Shown here in pieces: positions 1 to 7,070 of a DNA stretch of 47,767 bases. A program made the position numbers and the translations under genes. Every line of letters starts with the position of its first letter. Positions within the stretch are counted from its first letter, which is position 1. The stretch is from Paenibacillus turicensis (GTDB lineage Bacteria > Bacillota > Bacilli > Paenibacillales > Paenibacillaceae), in assembly GCF_017873435.1 (NCBI RefSeq), contig NZ_JAGGKG010000028.1, positions 1-47,767 on the forward strand, in the 5' to 3' direction. The notes below the pieces were generated by a model. The model saw only the letters and a list, made by a program, of their open reading frames with translations, made no database searches and was not told the origin of the DNA.

Positions 1-97
1 TTCGCTATACGTAGGTATCCTAGCTACGAAGGTGGCTTGGTCCCTCCTTCGGTCGGACTTACACCAACTAGATGATGCGTGCCTCTGGGCACGCAGG
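1..97 (-). mobile_element. Possible 5' end of a group II intron, cut by window edge
   Basis: Read on the minus strand, this stretch starts with a GC-rich hairpin (GCGTGCC, loop CAGA, GGCACGC), followed by CTAGTTGGTGTAAGTCC and a run of further short stems. This resembles the start of domain I of bacterial group II introns, where a first hairpin closed by an AGA-type loop is followed by a GGTGNAAGTCC motif. It sits just downstream of an intrinsic terminator in the same orientation, a favoured site for class C introns. The canonical GTGYG first bases are not clearly present and the body with its reverse transcriptase would lie outside the window, so the call rests on pattern resemblance only. 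Confidence 0.4.
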
Positions 98-105
98 ATA
101 AATAA

Positions 106-128
106 AAGCACCCTCATGTGAGGATGCT
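106..128 (-). terminator. Intrinsic terminator after the secreted-protein gene
   Basis: A tight hairpin with nine-base arms, one mismatch and a two-base loop is followed on the minus strand by TTTTATTT. It lies about 28 bases past the stop of the gene ending at 157. Confidence 0.65.
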
Positions 129-156
129 CTTAAATAAAAAAGTGAATATGAATCAG

Positions 157-645
157 TTAAAAATCATAAACTCTAAAATCAAAAGTATATACCTTTGTTG
201 CGTAATTAACAGAGTCTATTATGAAGTATACTGTTGCCCCAGGTGGAATTAGTGGGTTAATAATAATTCCTGGATTTGAGGGGTTACCAAAATCACTGGC
301 ATAAACCCTAAGTAGACTTCGCGTTGGTGTATAATCAATTTCCATACCTAAACGATAAGCACCATCAAAAGTTTGAGGTTGATAGAAAGCTCCAACATAT
401 TTTAAACTACCTGTGTTATTAGTCCACTTATACCAGTCTTCATCCGTACTACTGGCTAAATAAGAAGTGAATCTATCTCCGTTAAGCAATGGTATTGCTT
501 GTGCTTTAGAATCCCCAAACCCTACTGCTGTAGGTGTTATTGTTGATATAGCTTCAGGAGTTGTTTCTGAAGCAAAAACTGACGTTGATGAAGTGAGTAG
601 CAACATTGAAGTTAAAAGAATTGTGAGTATCTTTTTAATCTTCAC
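157..645 (-). CDS. Small secreted protein, beta-rich, unknown function
   Basis: The protein has about 162 residues. A basic N-terminus (KIKK), a hydrophobic core and a cleavage-like SVFA-SE site near residue 25 indicate a Sec signal peptide, so it should be exported. The mature part is rich in aromatic and beta-branched residues (DEDWYKW near the middle, GATVYFIID and YTFDFRVYDF near the end), vaguely like pre-peptidase C-terminal beta-sandwich domains, but I do not recognise a family. I chose the GTG start because AAGGAG lies at good spacing from it; the ATG two codons upstream is too close to that site and a further ATG has none. It is monocistronic, with its own promoter and terminator. 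Confidence 0.7.
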   Translation of the reverse strand: MKIKKILTILLTSMLLLTSSTSVFASETTPEAISTITPTAVGFGDSKAQAIPLLNGDRFTSYLASSTDEDWYKWTNNTGSLKYVGAFYQPQTFDGAYRLGMEIDYTPTRSLLRVYASDFGNPSNPGIIINPLIPPGATVYFIIDSVNYATKVYTFDFRVYDF

Positions 646-666
646 TTCCATCTCTCCTTCTATCAA

Positions 667-696
667 AGTAGAATCGGCCGATTCTACTCTATTATA
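667..696 (-). promoter_or_regulatory. Promoter -10 with adjacent perfect 22-bp palindrome
   Basis: On the minus strand TATAAT (691-696) is followed at once by a perfect 22-base palindrome (667-688) with arm AGTAGAATCGG. It therefore covers the expected transcription start and first bases of the mRNA of the secreted-protein gene. It could be an operator or a 5' stabilising hairpin. No convincing -35 is visible. Confidence 0.5.
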
Positions 697-729
697 TACT
701 ATTTACCTAAAATTTAAAATAATAGTTTT

Positions 730-2475
730 TTAGTTAATATTATACATTTTAAAAACAACCTGTGGCTGTAGGGTAACTTCAAAGGCTCGCCCCCATGTAA
801 AGGCTGGATTGGATTCATCAAGCGTAACATCCCCATAGGACGCATAATGCCACGTATGCTCATCAATTTTCCATATTTGCTTCGCTTCATGAAATTGGAC
901 TGATGAAAATGCTGGCTGTAAAGCTAATTGTGCAGTAGCTTGTTGCATTTCGTCACGTAATATCGCTGTAAATAAGGTATATTCACTAGGGGTGTGGAAC
1001 AAAACTAGGTTTTGGTGTCCAGTAACATTAGTATATTTAGCGCGTTCATTAGACGCATTACGGATAACTGCAATCACCAGCTTTTTATAATAGTAATCCT
1101 TTAAAAACCGCTTGAACAATAATGAGCCATGTGCTGCTAGACTTGAATTCAAAAGAGAGATCGATGTTTCTTTTTTTAGGAAAATGTATCTAGCTTGAGC
1201 CATGCCTAGTGCAATACCTAGCTTATTGCCAGCAGTGTTCCAGCCACTATAACCAAACAATTGACCTGTTGCAGGGCTGTCCAACAAAGCCTTGGTTACA
1301 GCTTCATTCGCTGCCCCTCCACCTGTAAAATCAACAACAACCGTCGGAATTTGTTGGCTTGCGTTCGCCTCCATGACTTCTACTGCCGCTGGACTTTCTA
1401 ATGGATCGGTAATTGCGATGACATGGACATCATATTGATGCTTTGAATCTGACTTTGAATTTGAATCTGAATCTGACTCCAATGTTCCGCCAATAATATC
1501 AATATGATGTACAATGTTCTGATGTACGCTCATATATTCATATGGATTAATAATCGTTGATCCATGGGGACCAAAATATGTTACGCCATACTTTAGTTTA
1601 GAATCGACACCATATAAGACTGTCGCCATTCTAGCAAGCAATGCATGTCCTAAACCATCCGCGTCCGGTAAAATAATAGCTTTATCTCGATTTTGCCCTT
1701 GATTACCTTCAAGCCATTCATTAATTTTACGTTCAATCCAGTGAATTTCATTTGCCTGCACCCCTGAAACATAGGCATCATCAACACCAATAGCTAAAAA
1801 GTCAATGATACCTTGCTTCGCTAGCTGCTCTAAAACATAACGATTAGTTTTAAATTTATGACGCCGCGCATTGTAATATTGCTCTTTATTAAAATAGATA
1901 CTTTCTTCAAAGTAATCTTCATCTTCCTTCTTATCATAATCTTGCAAAATCGACTCAAAATCTTGCTCATCGGGGCGTGGCTGCTGCATTAAGCTTCTAG
2001 ATTCGGTATAGGCATCCATCGTCAAGCCTTCTACTTGGACGGTAGTCGCAAGTCGCATAATTGTATCCATTACATATAACGGCTTTTGTGGATATTGCTC
2101 TTTAATTTGAGTTAATACCTCTAACAAATAATTTGCGGAAGGATCATAATCTGGATAAGCCCCTCCTCCATTTGAACGAAGACGACGACTACCAATTAAA
2201 CCACCGTACACAAGCATATCTATTGAAATAATAAATCCATCCACTTTATGAGCATTTTGCTCAATAAATACACGTAATTGCTGTGGGTCCCCAAAGCTTG
2301 GATTGTATGTACTTGTAACCCGTGTGCCTTCAGCCGTCATCGCTGTGTCTAACCTATTTTTAATATCCTTGGCGTGTGGCGTAATTACCGAAATCCCTGC
2401 ACTTTTCCCTTGCATAATAACATCGTCCAAGTTTACAGGTCTGTCATCCAAAGGAACATACAATACTTTTTTCAT
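730..2475 (-). CDS. DUF4127 family protein
   Basis: The 581-residue protein opens with KKVLYVPLDDRPVN, the characteristic start of DUF4127 proteins, and carries the family's conserved blocks (ISIDMLVYGGLIGSR, AIGVDDAYVSGV, LPDADGLGHALLARM). The family's biochemical role is not known to me. It often lies near carbohydrate genes, and a glycosidase lies 4.6 kb away here, but nothing links them directly. A low-complexity Ser/Asp/Lys stretch around residues 340-352 looks like a linker or insertion. The start at 2475 is preferred over one three codons upstream because AAGGAG lies eight bases before it. There is no signal peptide, so it is probably cytoplasmic. Confidence 0.8.
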   Translation of the reverse strand: MKKVLYVPLDDRPVNLDDVIMQGKSAGISVITPHAKDIKNRLDTAMTAEGTRVTSTYNPSFGDPQQLRVFIEQNAHKVDGFIISIDMLVYGGLIGSRRLRSNGGGAYPDYDPSANYLLEVLTQIKEQYPQKPLYVMDTIMRLATTVQVEGLTMDAYTESRSLMQQPRPDEQDFESILQDYDKKEDEDYFEESIYFNKEQYYNARRHKFKTNRYVLEQLAKQGIIDFLAIGVDDAYVSGVQANEIHWIERKINEWLEGNQGQNRDKAIILPDADGLGHALLARMATVLYGVDSKLKYGVTYFGPHGSTIINPYEYMSVHQNIVHHIDIIGGTLESDSDSNSKSDSKHQYDVHVIAITDPLESPAAVEVMEANASQQIPTVVVDFTGGGAANEAVTKALLDSPATGQLFGYSGWNTAGNKLGIALGMAQARYIFLKKETSISLLNSSLAAHGSLLFKRFLKDYYYKKLVIAVIRNASNERAKYTNVTGHQNLVLFHTPSEYTLFTAILRDEMQQATAQLALQPAFSSVQFHEAKQIWKIDEHTWHYASYGDVTLDESNPAFTWGRAFEVTLQPQVVFKMYNIN

Positions 2476-2550
2476 TATTAACACTCCTTAAATAGATAAG
2501 ATAGGCATTATTTTGTGCCCTCATATATATAGGAGCTTTATTGCCTTACA

Positions 2551-2595
2551 TTACAACCTTATTGTAAAATATGGTATAATAAGAACAAATGTTCT
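2551..2595 (+). promoter_or_regulatory. Extended -10 promoter with LexA-like box
   Basis: TTACAA (2551-2556), an 18-base spacer and TGG-TATAAT (2575-2580) form a promoter with an extended -10. It is followed directly by AGAACAAATGTTCT (2582-2595), an inverted repeat with the GAAC-N4-GTTC core of Gram-positive LexA/DinR boxes, differing from the B. subtilis consensus only at the outer bases. It would drive the sigma-like pair starting at 2696 with a leader of about 110 bases. Confidence 0.45.
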
Positions 2596-2695
2596 ATTTT
2601 GGTTGTAAAAATATATTTATTGTTACCCTATAGGTATACATAATTAATTCAGTAATTAAAAAAAAGCTAAAAAATGAATAGGAGGAATTAAAACT

Positions 2696-3097
2696 GTGAC
2701 GAGATTAAAAGAGAAGAAAAGTATATTTCAAGCCTATCAGACAGAAATATATCGTATTGGCTGGAGAGTACAATACAGAGCTAAAAAAATTCGCAATCAT
2801 GAGATACCTTATCAGGATACAAACACGATCAGCTCCAAGACTCGTTTGCAATCCTATTTACCATTAGGTTTACAGTCAAATTTACAGTGTGATTTTACTA
2901 CGCAAGTAGACAACAAAATTTTAGTTAATGACCTTATCAGCAGCTTACCTCCTAAGGGAAGATTAATTTTACATAAGCTGTATATTCAAGATCAGACTGA
3001 AGCAGAAGTGTCTAAGGATCTTAATTTGAGTCAACAGGCGGTGAATAAATGGAAAAGAAAAATGCTTCAACAATTATCCCAGACAGTCAATTCATAG
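2696..3097 (+). CDS. Sigma-70 region 4-like protein (SigO-type subunit)
   Basis: The 133-residue protein starts at GTG behind GGAGGA. Its C-terminal half (about residues 75-130) reads as sigma region 4: a conserved lead-in (LINDLISSLPPKGRLIL type), then a helix-turn-helix with LSKDLNLSQQAVNKWKRKML-like spacing. The N-terminal part is basic and lacks a region 2. A region-4-only protein followed by an overlapping second small gene matches the two-subunit factor SigO/RsoA of Bacillus subtilis, where the sigO product provides promoter -35 contacts. The next gene overlaps it by 49 bases in another frame. It could instead be a phage-type activator, but the pair arrangement favours the split sigma reading. 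Confidence 0.6.
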   Translation: MTRLKEKKSIFQAYQTEIYRIGWRVQYRAKKIRNHEIPYQDTNTISSKTRLQSYLPLGLQSNLQCDFTTQVDNKILVNDLISSLPPKGRLILHKLYIQDQTEAEVSKDLNLSQQAVNKWKRKMLQQLSQTVNS

Positions 3098-3264
3098 CAT
3101 TGCTGGAGGCAACAAAAAATGATGATCAAGAAGCAACAATGAAATTAATTGAACTTTTTAAAGATGACATTCAAAACTCAAGTAAATACATACATCTGCC
3201 CCAAGAGGAAGCAATCGCTTCTATTATTGTAGAGTTTTTAGCTTACGTTAAAGAAAATTGGTGA
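3049..3264 (+). CDS. Small RsoA-like / region 2-like partner protein
   Basis: The 71-residue protein overlaps the end of the preceding gene. It begins FIALLEATKNDDQEATMKLI and continues through a pattern (IELFKDDIQNSSKYIHLPQEEA...IVEFLAYVKENW) resembling the first helices of sigma regions 1.2/2 and of RsoA or HTH_16 proteins. In B. subtilis RsoA supplies the core-polymerase-binding region missing from SigO. The start has only a weak ribosome binding site inside the upstream gene, so translation is probably coupled. No other in-frame start precedes the conserved part. The assignment rests on pattern and gene order, not a database match. Confidence 0.5.
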   Translation: MEKKNASTIIPDSQFIALLEATKNDDQEATMKLIELFKDDIQNSSKYIHLPQEEAIASIIVEFLAYVKENW

Positions 3265-3275
3265 TCTGCTATAAA

Positions 3276-3320
3276 AAAGTAGCTGTATTGGATTGTACAT
3301 GCATTCCATTACAGCTACTT
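3276..3320 (-). terminator. Intrinsic terminator, minus strand
   Basis: Long arms (AAGTAGCTGTA paired with TACAGCTACTT, extended by five more pairs past one mismatch) enclose the loop, and the minus-strand side continues TTTTTTATAG. It ends the VOC gene transcript and may also act on the sigma-like pair from the other side. Confidence 0.7.
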
Positions 3321-3386
3321 AAATTCTAAATCTAGGTCTAAGTAAAGCTTTATACTTGGTCTTATCCTCTTCTTTCCTTTTAAGCT

Positions 3387-3848
3387 TTAAGCTTCTAGGC
3401 TTCTACCATGCTGTAATTCCCACTGTTTCCAAGCAACAACACCTAATTCAGGCTGCGGTTCATCGGGTAAAATGGATATGAATTCCAATGTGTGTCCATC
3501 AGGATCTGAGAAGTATATAGCAACAGCCGGCATCCATCCAAACACAAATGGTTCCTCCGTACCATCATTTAAAAAATTACGTACTTGAATACCACGTTCC
3601 TTTAACCAAGGAACAATGCCTTTCATTTTTTCATTTGAGGTTTCAAATGCATAATGTTGGGAAATAATTTGATTCGGTTCCTTCTCCCATAAACCTAACA
3701 TCGCTTTTTTAGGACCGCCCAGCCAATAAAAACGACAACGTCTATTATCCTCATAGGCTAAAGTTAATCCTAGCTTATTTTCATAAAAGTCTGCTGATCT
3801 TTCTAAATTAGCAACATTAATATGTGTTTCAAACAAGCCTGTAATCAT
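3387..3848 (-). CDS. VOC superfamily (glyoxalase/bleomycin-resistance-like) protein
   Basis: A single VOC domain of 153 residues. It shows THINVANLERSADFYENKLGL at the start and the C-terminal FSDPDGHTLEFI motif. His9, His65 and Glu122 sit where the metal ligands of this superfamily (glyoxalase I, FosB/FosX, ring-cleavage dioxygenases) normally lie, so a metal-dependent enzyme is likely, but the substrate cannot be read from sequence. The start follows AAGAGG at good distance. It is monocistronic with its own terminator. Confidence 0.8.
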   Translation of the reverse strand: MITGLFETHINVANLERSADFYENKLGLTLAYEDNRRCRFYWLGGPKKAMLGLWEKEPNQIISQHYAFETSNEKMKGIVPWLKERGIQVRNFLNDGTEEPFVFGWMPAVAIYFSDPDGHTLEFISILPDEPQPELGVVAWKQWELQHGRSLEA

Positions 3849-4007
3849 AATTTAACCTCTTTTCTATAAGTTAATTTTTTATTTACATATATTCTAGCAA
3901 GCATTAATAATGTATTTTAACATAAATTTTACCAATTATTCATATTATATTTACTAAAAAATCATAATCAGATTTGCTTAGAGATTTATTTTTCAAAATA
4001 TAAACAC

Positions 4008-4037
4008 AAAAAAAGAACGATATCTACTATCGTTCTC
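4008..4037 (-). terminator. Terminator of tRNA-Lys
   Basis: AGAACGATAG pairs with its complement around a short loop and is followed on the minus strand by TTTTTTT, immediately after the tRNA 3' end. Confidence 0.85.
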
Positions 4038-4042
4038 TGCTA

Positions 4043-4115
4043 TGGATTGTCAGGGACTCGAACCCTGGACCGCCTGATTAAGAGTCAGATGCTCTACCAA
4101 CTGAGCTAACAATCC
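4043..4115 (-). tRNA. tRNA-Lys (CTT)
   Basis: Cloverleaf of 73 bases: acceptor GGATTGT/ACAATCC, D arm AGCTC...GAGC, anticodon loop CTCTTAA giving anticodon CTT, and T loop GGTTCGAGTCC. The discriminator base is A and CCA is not encoded. It is a lone tRNA with its own terminator. Confidence 0.95.
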
Positions 4116-4165
4116 ACAATATGAGTGTAAAGTTACATTTAAAATATTGGTTTCAATGTGACTTT

Positions 4166-4194
4166 ACTTTAAGGAATTAATTTACTTTCGTCAA
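4166..4194 (-). promoter_or_regulatory. Probable tRNA-Lys promoter
   Basis: On the minus strand TTGACG, 17 bases, TAAAGT, about 50 bases upstream of the mature tRNA 5' end. The -35 is strong; the -10 matches at four of six positions. Confidence 0.4.
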
Positions 4195-4248
4195 AAGCGA
4201 CTCCTATAATATATAATATTCCAGAGGGCGTGTCAACATTTTTTTAAA

Positions 4249-4297
4249 TAAAAAACCGCAAGCTTACTCCAAATTTCAGGAGAAACAAGCGGTTTAT
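4249..4297 (-). terminator. Intrinsic terminator of the SDR gene
   Basis: An imperfect hairpin with AAACCGCTTG and TCTCC paired with their complements ends in TTTTTT on the minus strand, directly after the SDR stop codon. Confidence 0.8.
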
Positions 4298-4304
4298 TCT
4301 TGTA

Positions 4305-5075
4305 TTACATAAATTTGCTCAAATCAGGATAACCTGTGACGGCCCAACCCCCGTCTACAATTAGACTGGCGCCATTGACATAGGAGGCTTCGTCACTAAC
4401 CAAGAACAGGGCTGGCCCCGTCATTTCTTTAGGATCAGCTGCACGGCGCATTGGAATGCGTTCCATATAAGCTTCATTGATAGCTTCAACATTCGTTAAT
4501 CCACTTGTCAGCGGTGTAGCAACCAACCCAGGCAAAAGGGCATTCACGCGAATTTGATGCTGCGCCAGTTCTAACGCGGCATTCTTAGTCAGCATCTCTA
4601 CACCTGCTTTCGCTGAGGAATAGGCTGCGCCGTAGAACATAGGAACATGGGAGTTCAGCGATGCCACGTTAACAATGGCTCCACCGCCGTTTTCCTTCAT
4701 ATACTTGGCTTCATGCTTAACGGACAGGAATACTCCCTTTAGGCACAAGTCAACTGTGAAGTCCCAATCCTGTTCACTTTGGTCAACAATTGCTCCCGGC
4801 TTTGAAGCACCAGCCACATTAAACGCAAAGTCAAGTTCACCAAATTTCTCCACCGTTTTTGCCACCAGCTCTTCAATATCTGCTTCCTTCGTCACATTCA
4901 CCATACAGCCAATGACTTTGTCTGCATGGACTTTCTCAATCTCGGCAAGCTTATCCTTATTCAGATCAGCAATGGCCACTCGTGCACCTTCATTGAGCAA
5001 CGCTTCAACAATTGCATAACCTATACCGGAAGCCCCGCCTGTAACAATGGCAACTTTATCAGTAAATTTTCCCAT
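4305..5075 (-). CDS. SDR family NAD(P)-dependent oxidoreductase
   Basis: Classical short-chain dehydrogenase of 256 residues: nucleotide-binding TGGASGIG at 12-19, NVAG at 86-89, and catalytic Ser139, Tyr152 and Lys156 (YSSAK). Asp37 after the second strand suggests NAD(H) preference. The C-terminal VNGASLIVDGGW block matches glucose/3-oxoacyl-ACP dehydrogenase-like members, but the substrate is open. A decayed LysR gene lies divergently upstream, and a flavin monooxygenase follows beyond it, hinting at an old catabolic or detoxification cluster. Confidence 0.88.
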   Translation of the reverse strand: MGKFTDKVAIVTGGASGIGYAIVEALLNEGARVAIADLNKDKLAEIEKVHADKVIGCMVNVTKEADIEELVAKTVEKFGELDFAFNVAGASKPGAIVDQSEQDWDFTVDLCLKGVFLSVKHEAKYMKENGGGAIVNVASLNSHVPMFYGAAYSSAKAGVEMLTKNAALELAQHQIRVNALLPGLVATPLTSGLTNVEAINEAYMERIPMRRAADPKEMTGPALFLVSDEASYVNGASLIVDGGWAVTGYPDLSKFM

Positions 5076-5285
5076 TATTTATCCCTGCTTTCCTCGTTTA
5101 TAGTATCCATTTGTGTAACGTTTGTTTATTGGTTTAAGCCCATTTAGAAACATACTATTATACTATTATTTTAATTTTTCACATTTTTTATAAGTTCTTT
5201 GAAGCTTTCATTAAATATGATCAGCTCCAGAAAAATTTGCTTTTTAGAGGCGTAAGTCTCATTAATGAAGCGCTTTCAAAAAAGA

Positions 5286-5318
5286 TCATATAAACAAATG
5301 TGAAGACCACAACCACAT
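5286..5318 (-). other. Possible 10-codon leader ORF in the SDR/LysR intergenic region
   Basis: On the minus strand AAGGAGGTGAG precedes ATG at rather long spacing, opening MWLWSSHLFI and a stop. It may be a leader peptide or the broken start of a lost gene, since a second frame stays open past it. The 368 bases between the SDR start and the LysR remnant hold no intact gene. They also hold the inverted repeat at 5341-5362. Confidence 0.25.
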
Positions 5319-5340
5319 ATGCCTACCCTCACCTCCTTAA

Positions 5341-5362
5341 TATAATGGTTATATCCATTATA
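5341..5362. promoter_or_regulatory. Inverted repeat, likely regulator operator
   Basis: TATAATGG, six bases, CCATTATA: perfect eight-base arms in the divergent region between the SDR side and the LysR remnant. It overlaps where a minus-strand promoter would feed the short leader ORF. Probably the binding site of the lost or another regulator. Confidence 0.45.
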
Positions 5363-5443
5363 ACAATTTGTTTTACTTAACTAAAGTTATTGTATTTAAA
5401 GTATTGTTAACTATTACTTAACAAGGAGGACAGGGGTAAAGAT

Positions 5444-5752
5444 ATGAACATTGAGCAATTAGTCTATATCATTGAAGTGGCAAAAATGAAATCACTTGTG
5501 GAGACGGCAAAGATACTGAATGTGAGCCAATCCGCCCTTAGTCAGGCCATTACTCGGTTAAGGGCGAATTGCTCATGATGCCCAGTTTATCCAGGCTGTG
5601 CCCCTCAAATTAAGCAACGTTTCGTTCCGTTTCGGCTGGGTGAGATTATAGATGATTACAAATTATCAATTAAAGCACAGCGCTTTATAACGACAGTAGG
5701 AAATCGGTTGAGGCAACAACAAAAAGGGATGCCGTTTATGAGCATTAACTGA
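5444..5752 (+). pseudogene. LysR-family regulator remnant (internal deletion, frameshifts)
   Basis: ATG behind AAGGAGGACAGG opens a LysR winged-helix N-terminus (MNIEQLVYIIEVAKMKSL, then NVSQSALSQAITRLR), but the frame stops after 44 codons at 5576-5578. Right after, other frames encode FIQAVPLKLSNVSFRFGWV and then IIDDYKLSIKAQRFITTV, which look like the C-terminal end of a LysR protein. About two hundred residues of effector domain are missing and at least two frame changes are needed, so this is a deletion-derived pseudogene. It lies between an SDR and a flavin monooxygenase that it may once have controlled. Confidence 0.75.
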
Positions 5753-5778
5753 ACGTCATTCAATATGCTATTCCTATG

Positions 5779-6834
5779 CTATTCCTTCCCTTGCTCCCAC
5801 TCCGCAATTTCCTTGCGCACCAAAGGAGCTACCTCTGTACCAAATAAACGGATCGCCTCCATTACGTCAGCGTGTGGCATTGAGCCATGCGGCACATGTA
5901 ATAAAAATCTTGTTACGCCAACATGCTTGCGAAGGTAAATGATTTTGTCAGCGACGGTTCGTGGATCACCGACATACAAGGCGCCATCAAACTGGCAAGC
6001 TGCATCAAAATCTTCACGATGATAAGCGGGTAAACCTTTTTCAACCGCTCTAACATTCGTACGGGCATGCGTGGAAGGGAAAAATTTCTCCATCGCCTCC
6101 TGCGTGGTTTTAGCTACAAAGCCATGAGAGTGCGTTGCAATCGGAAGGGATGAGACGTCATGCCCTGCTTGGGCAGCAGCCTCTTTATATAACCTTACAT
6201 GCTCTGCATAAGAAGAAGGATGAACGTTCCCGATAATCGCCAAGGCAAAAGGTAAGCCAAGCTGTCCTGCATGTATCGCGGATTCTTTTCTGCCTGCACT
6301 CGCAATCCATATCGGTAGTTGTGCTTGTACAGGACGAGGATAAATACCTAGGTTATGTATCGCAGGTCGATATTTTCCTTCCCAAGTTATTTTCTCCGAT
6401 TTCTGAAGTTGTAATAATAGGTCTAATTTTTCCTCAAATAACTCTTCATATTGATTCAAATCACAACCAAACAATGGGAACGATTCCGTAAAAGACCCTC
6501 TTCCGATCATCAGTTCTGCTCGTCCATCCGAAACGCCATCTAAGGTGGAAAAATCTTGAAATACACGTACAGGATCGGAAGAAGATAAAATCATCACTGC
6601 ACTTGTTAATCTTATATGTTTTGTACGAGATGCCGCCGCTGCCATCACCACAGCAGGAGATGAAGCCGCAAAATCTGGACGATGGTGTTCACCAACTCCG
6701 TATACATCAAGCCCCACCTCATCGGCAAGTATAATTTCCTCTACCACCTCACGCAATCGCTTCGCATGACTCATCGTTTCTCCAGTTACAACATCGGGTG
6801 TTGTTTCTGCAAAGGTGCTAATCCCTAGTTCCAA
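5779..6834 (-). CDS. LLM-class flavin-dependent oxidoreductase
   Basis: A luciferase-like monooxygenase of 351 residues with a TIM-barrel pattern throughout: MELGISTFAETTPD at the start, DVYGVGEHHRPDF near residue 45-58, the RAELMIGRGSF segment near 105, and PIWIASAGRKESA near 175. Such enzymes use reduced FMN or F420 to oxygenate or reduce small molecules. In Bacillales FMNH2 is the likely cofactor, supplied by a separate reductase. The substrate is not deducible. The start is TTG, placed after AAGGGGGATAAGG. It lies next to the LysR remnant and may belong with the SDR upstream. Confidence 0.85.
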   Translation of the reverse strand: MELGISTFAETTPDVVTGETMSHAKRLREVVEEIILADEVGLDVYGVGEHHRPDFAASSPAVVMAAAASRTKHIRLTSAVMILSSSDPVRVFQDFSTLDGVSDGRAELMIGRGSFTESFPLFGCDLNQYEELFEEKLDLLLQLQKSEKITWEGKYRPAIHNLGIYPRPVQAQLPIWIASAGRKESAIHAGQLGLPFALAIIGNVHPSSYAEHVRLYKEAAAQAGHDVSSLPIATHSHGFVAKTTQEAMEKFFPSTHARTNVRAVEKGLPAYHREDFDAACQFDGALYVGDPRTVADKIIYLRKHVGVTRFLLHVPHGSMPHADVMEAIRLFGTEVAPLVRKEIAEWEQGKE

Positions 6835-7070
6835 CGCCTTATCCCCCTTAAGCTAAATCTTTAATTTATAAAAATTTAATAAATTCAACTTTAAAAGTAT
6901 ATCATTTCAAGTCAAGGTCAACACACCACGAAAAAATAATATCGACAAATCTAACTTTTTTACACTTATTCAAACCTTGCTCCATTTACATATATTGAGT
7001 GAAAAAGCTAAGCTTAATTTGTAATGCACTCCCTAATCACATCAGAAATAAAAAGGAGACTCTACCGAAA

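Noticed and set aside
3040..3100. A-rich overlap of the sigma-like pair as a programmed -1 frameshift site
   Set aside because: The A runs do not form a proper slippery heptamer in the upstream frame, and a fusion would put region 4 before region 2, unlike any sigma factor. Coupled separate translation is simpler.
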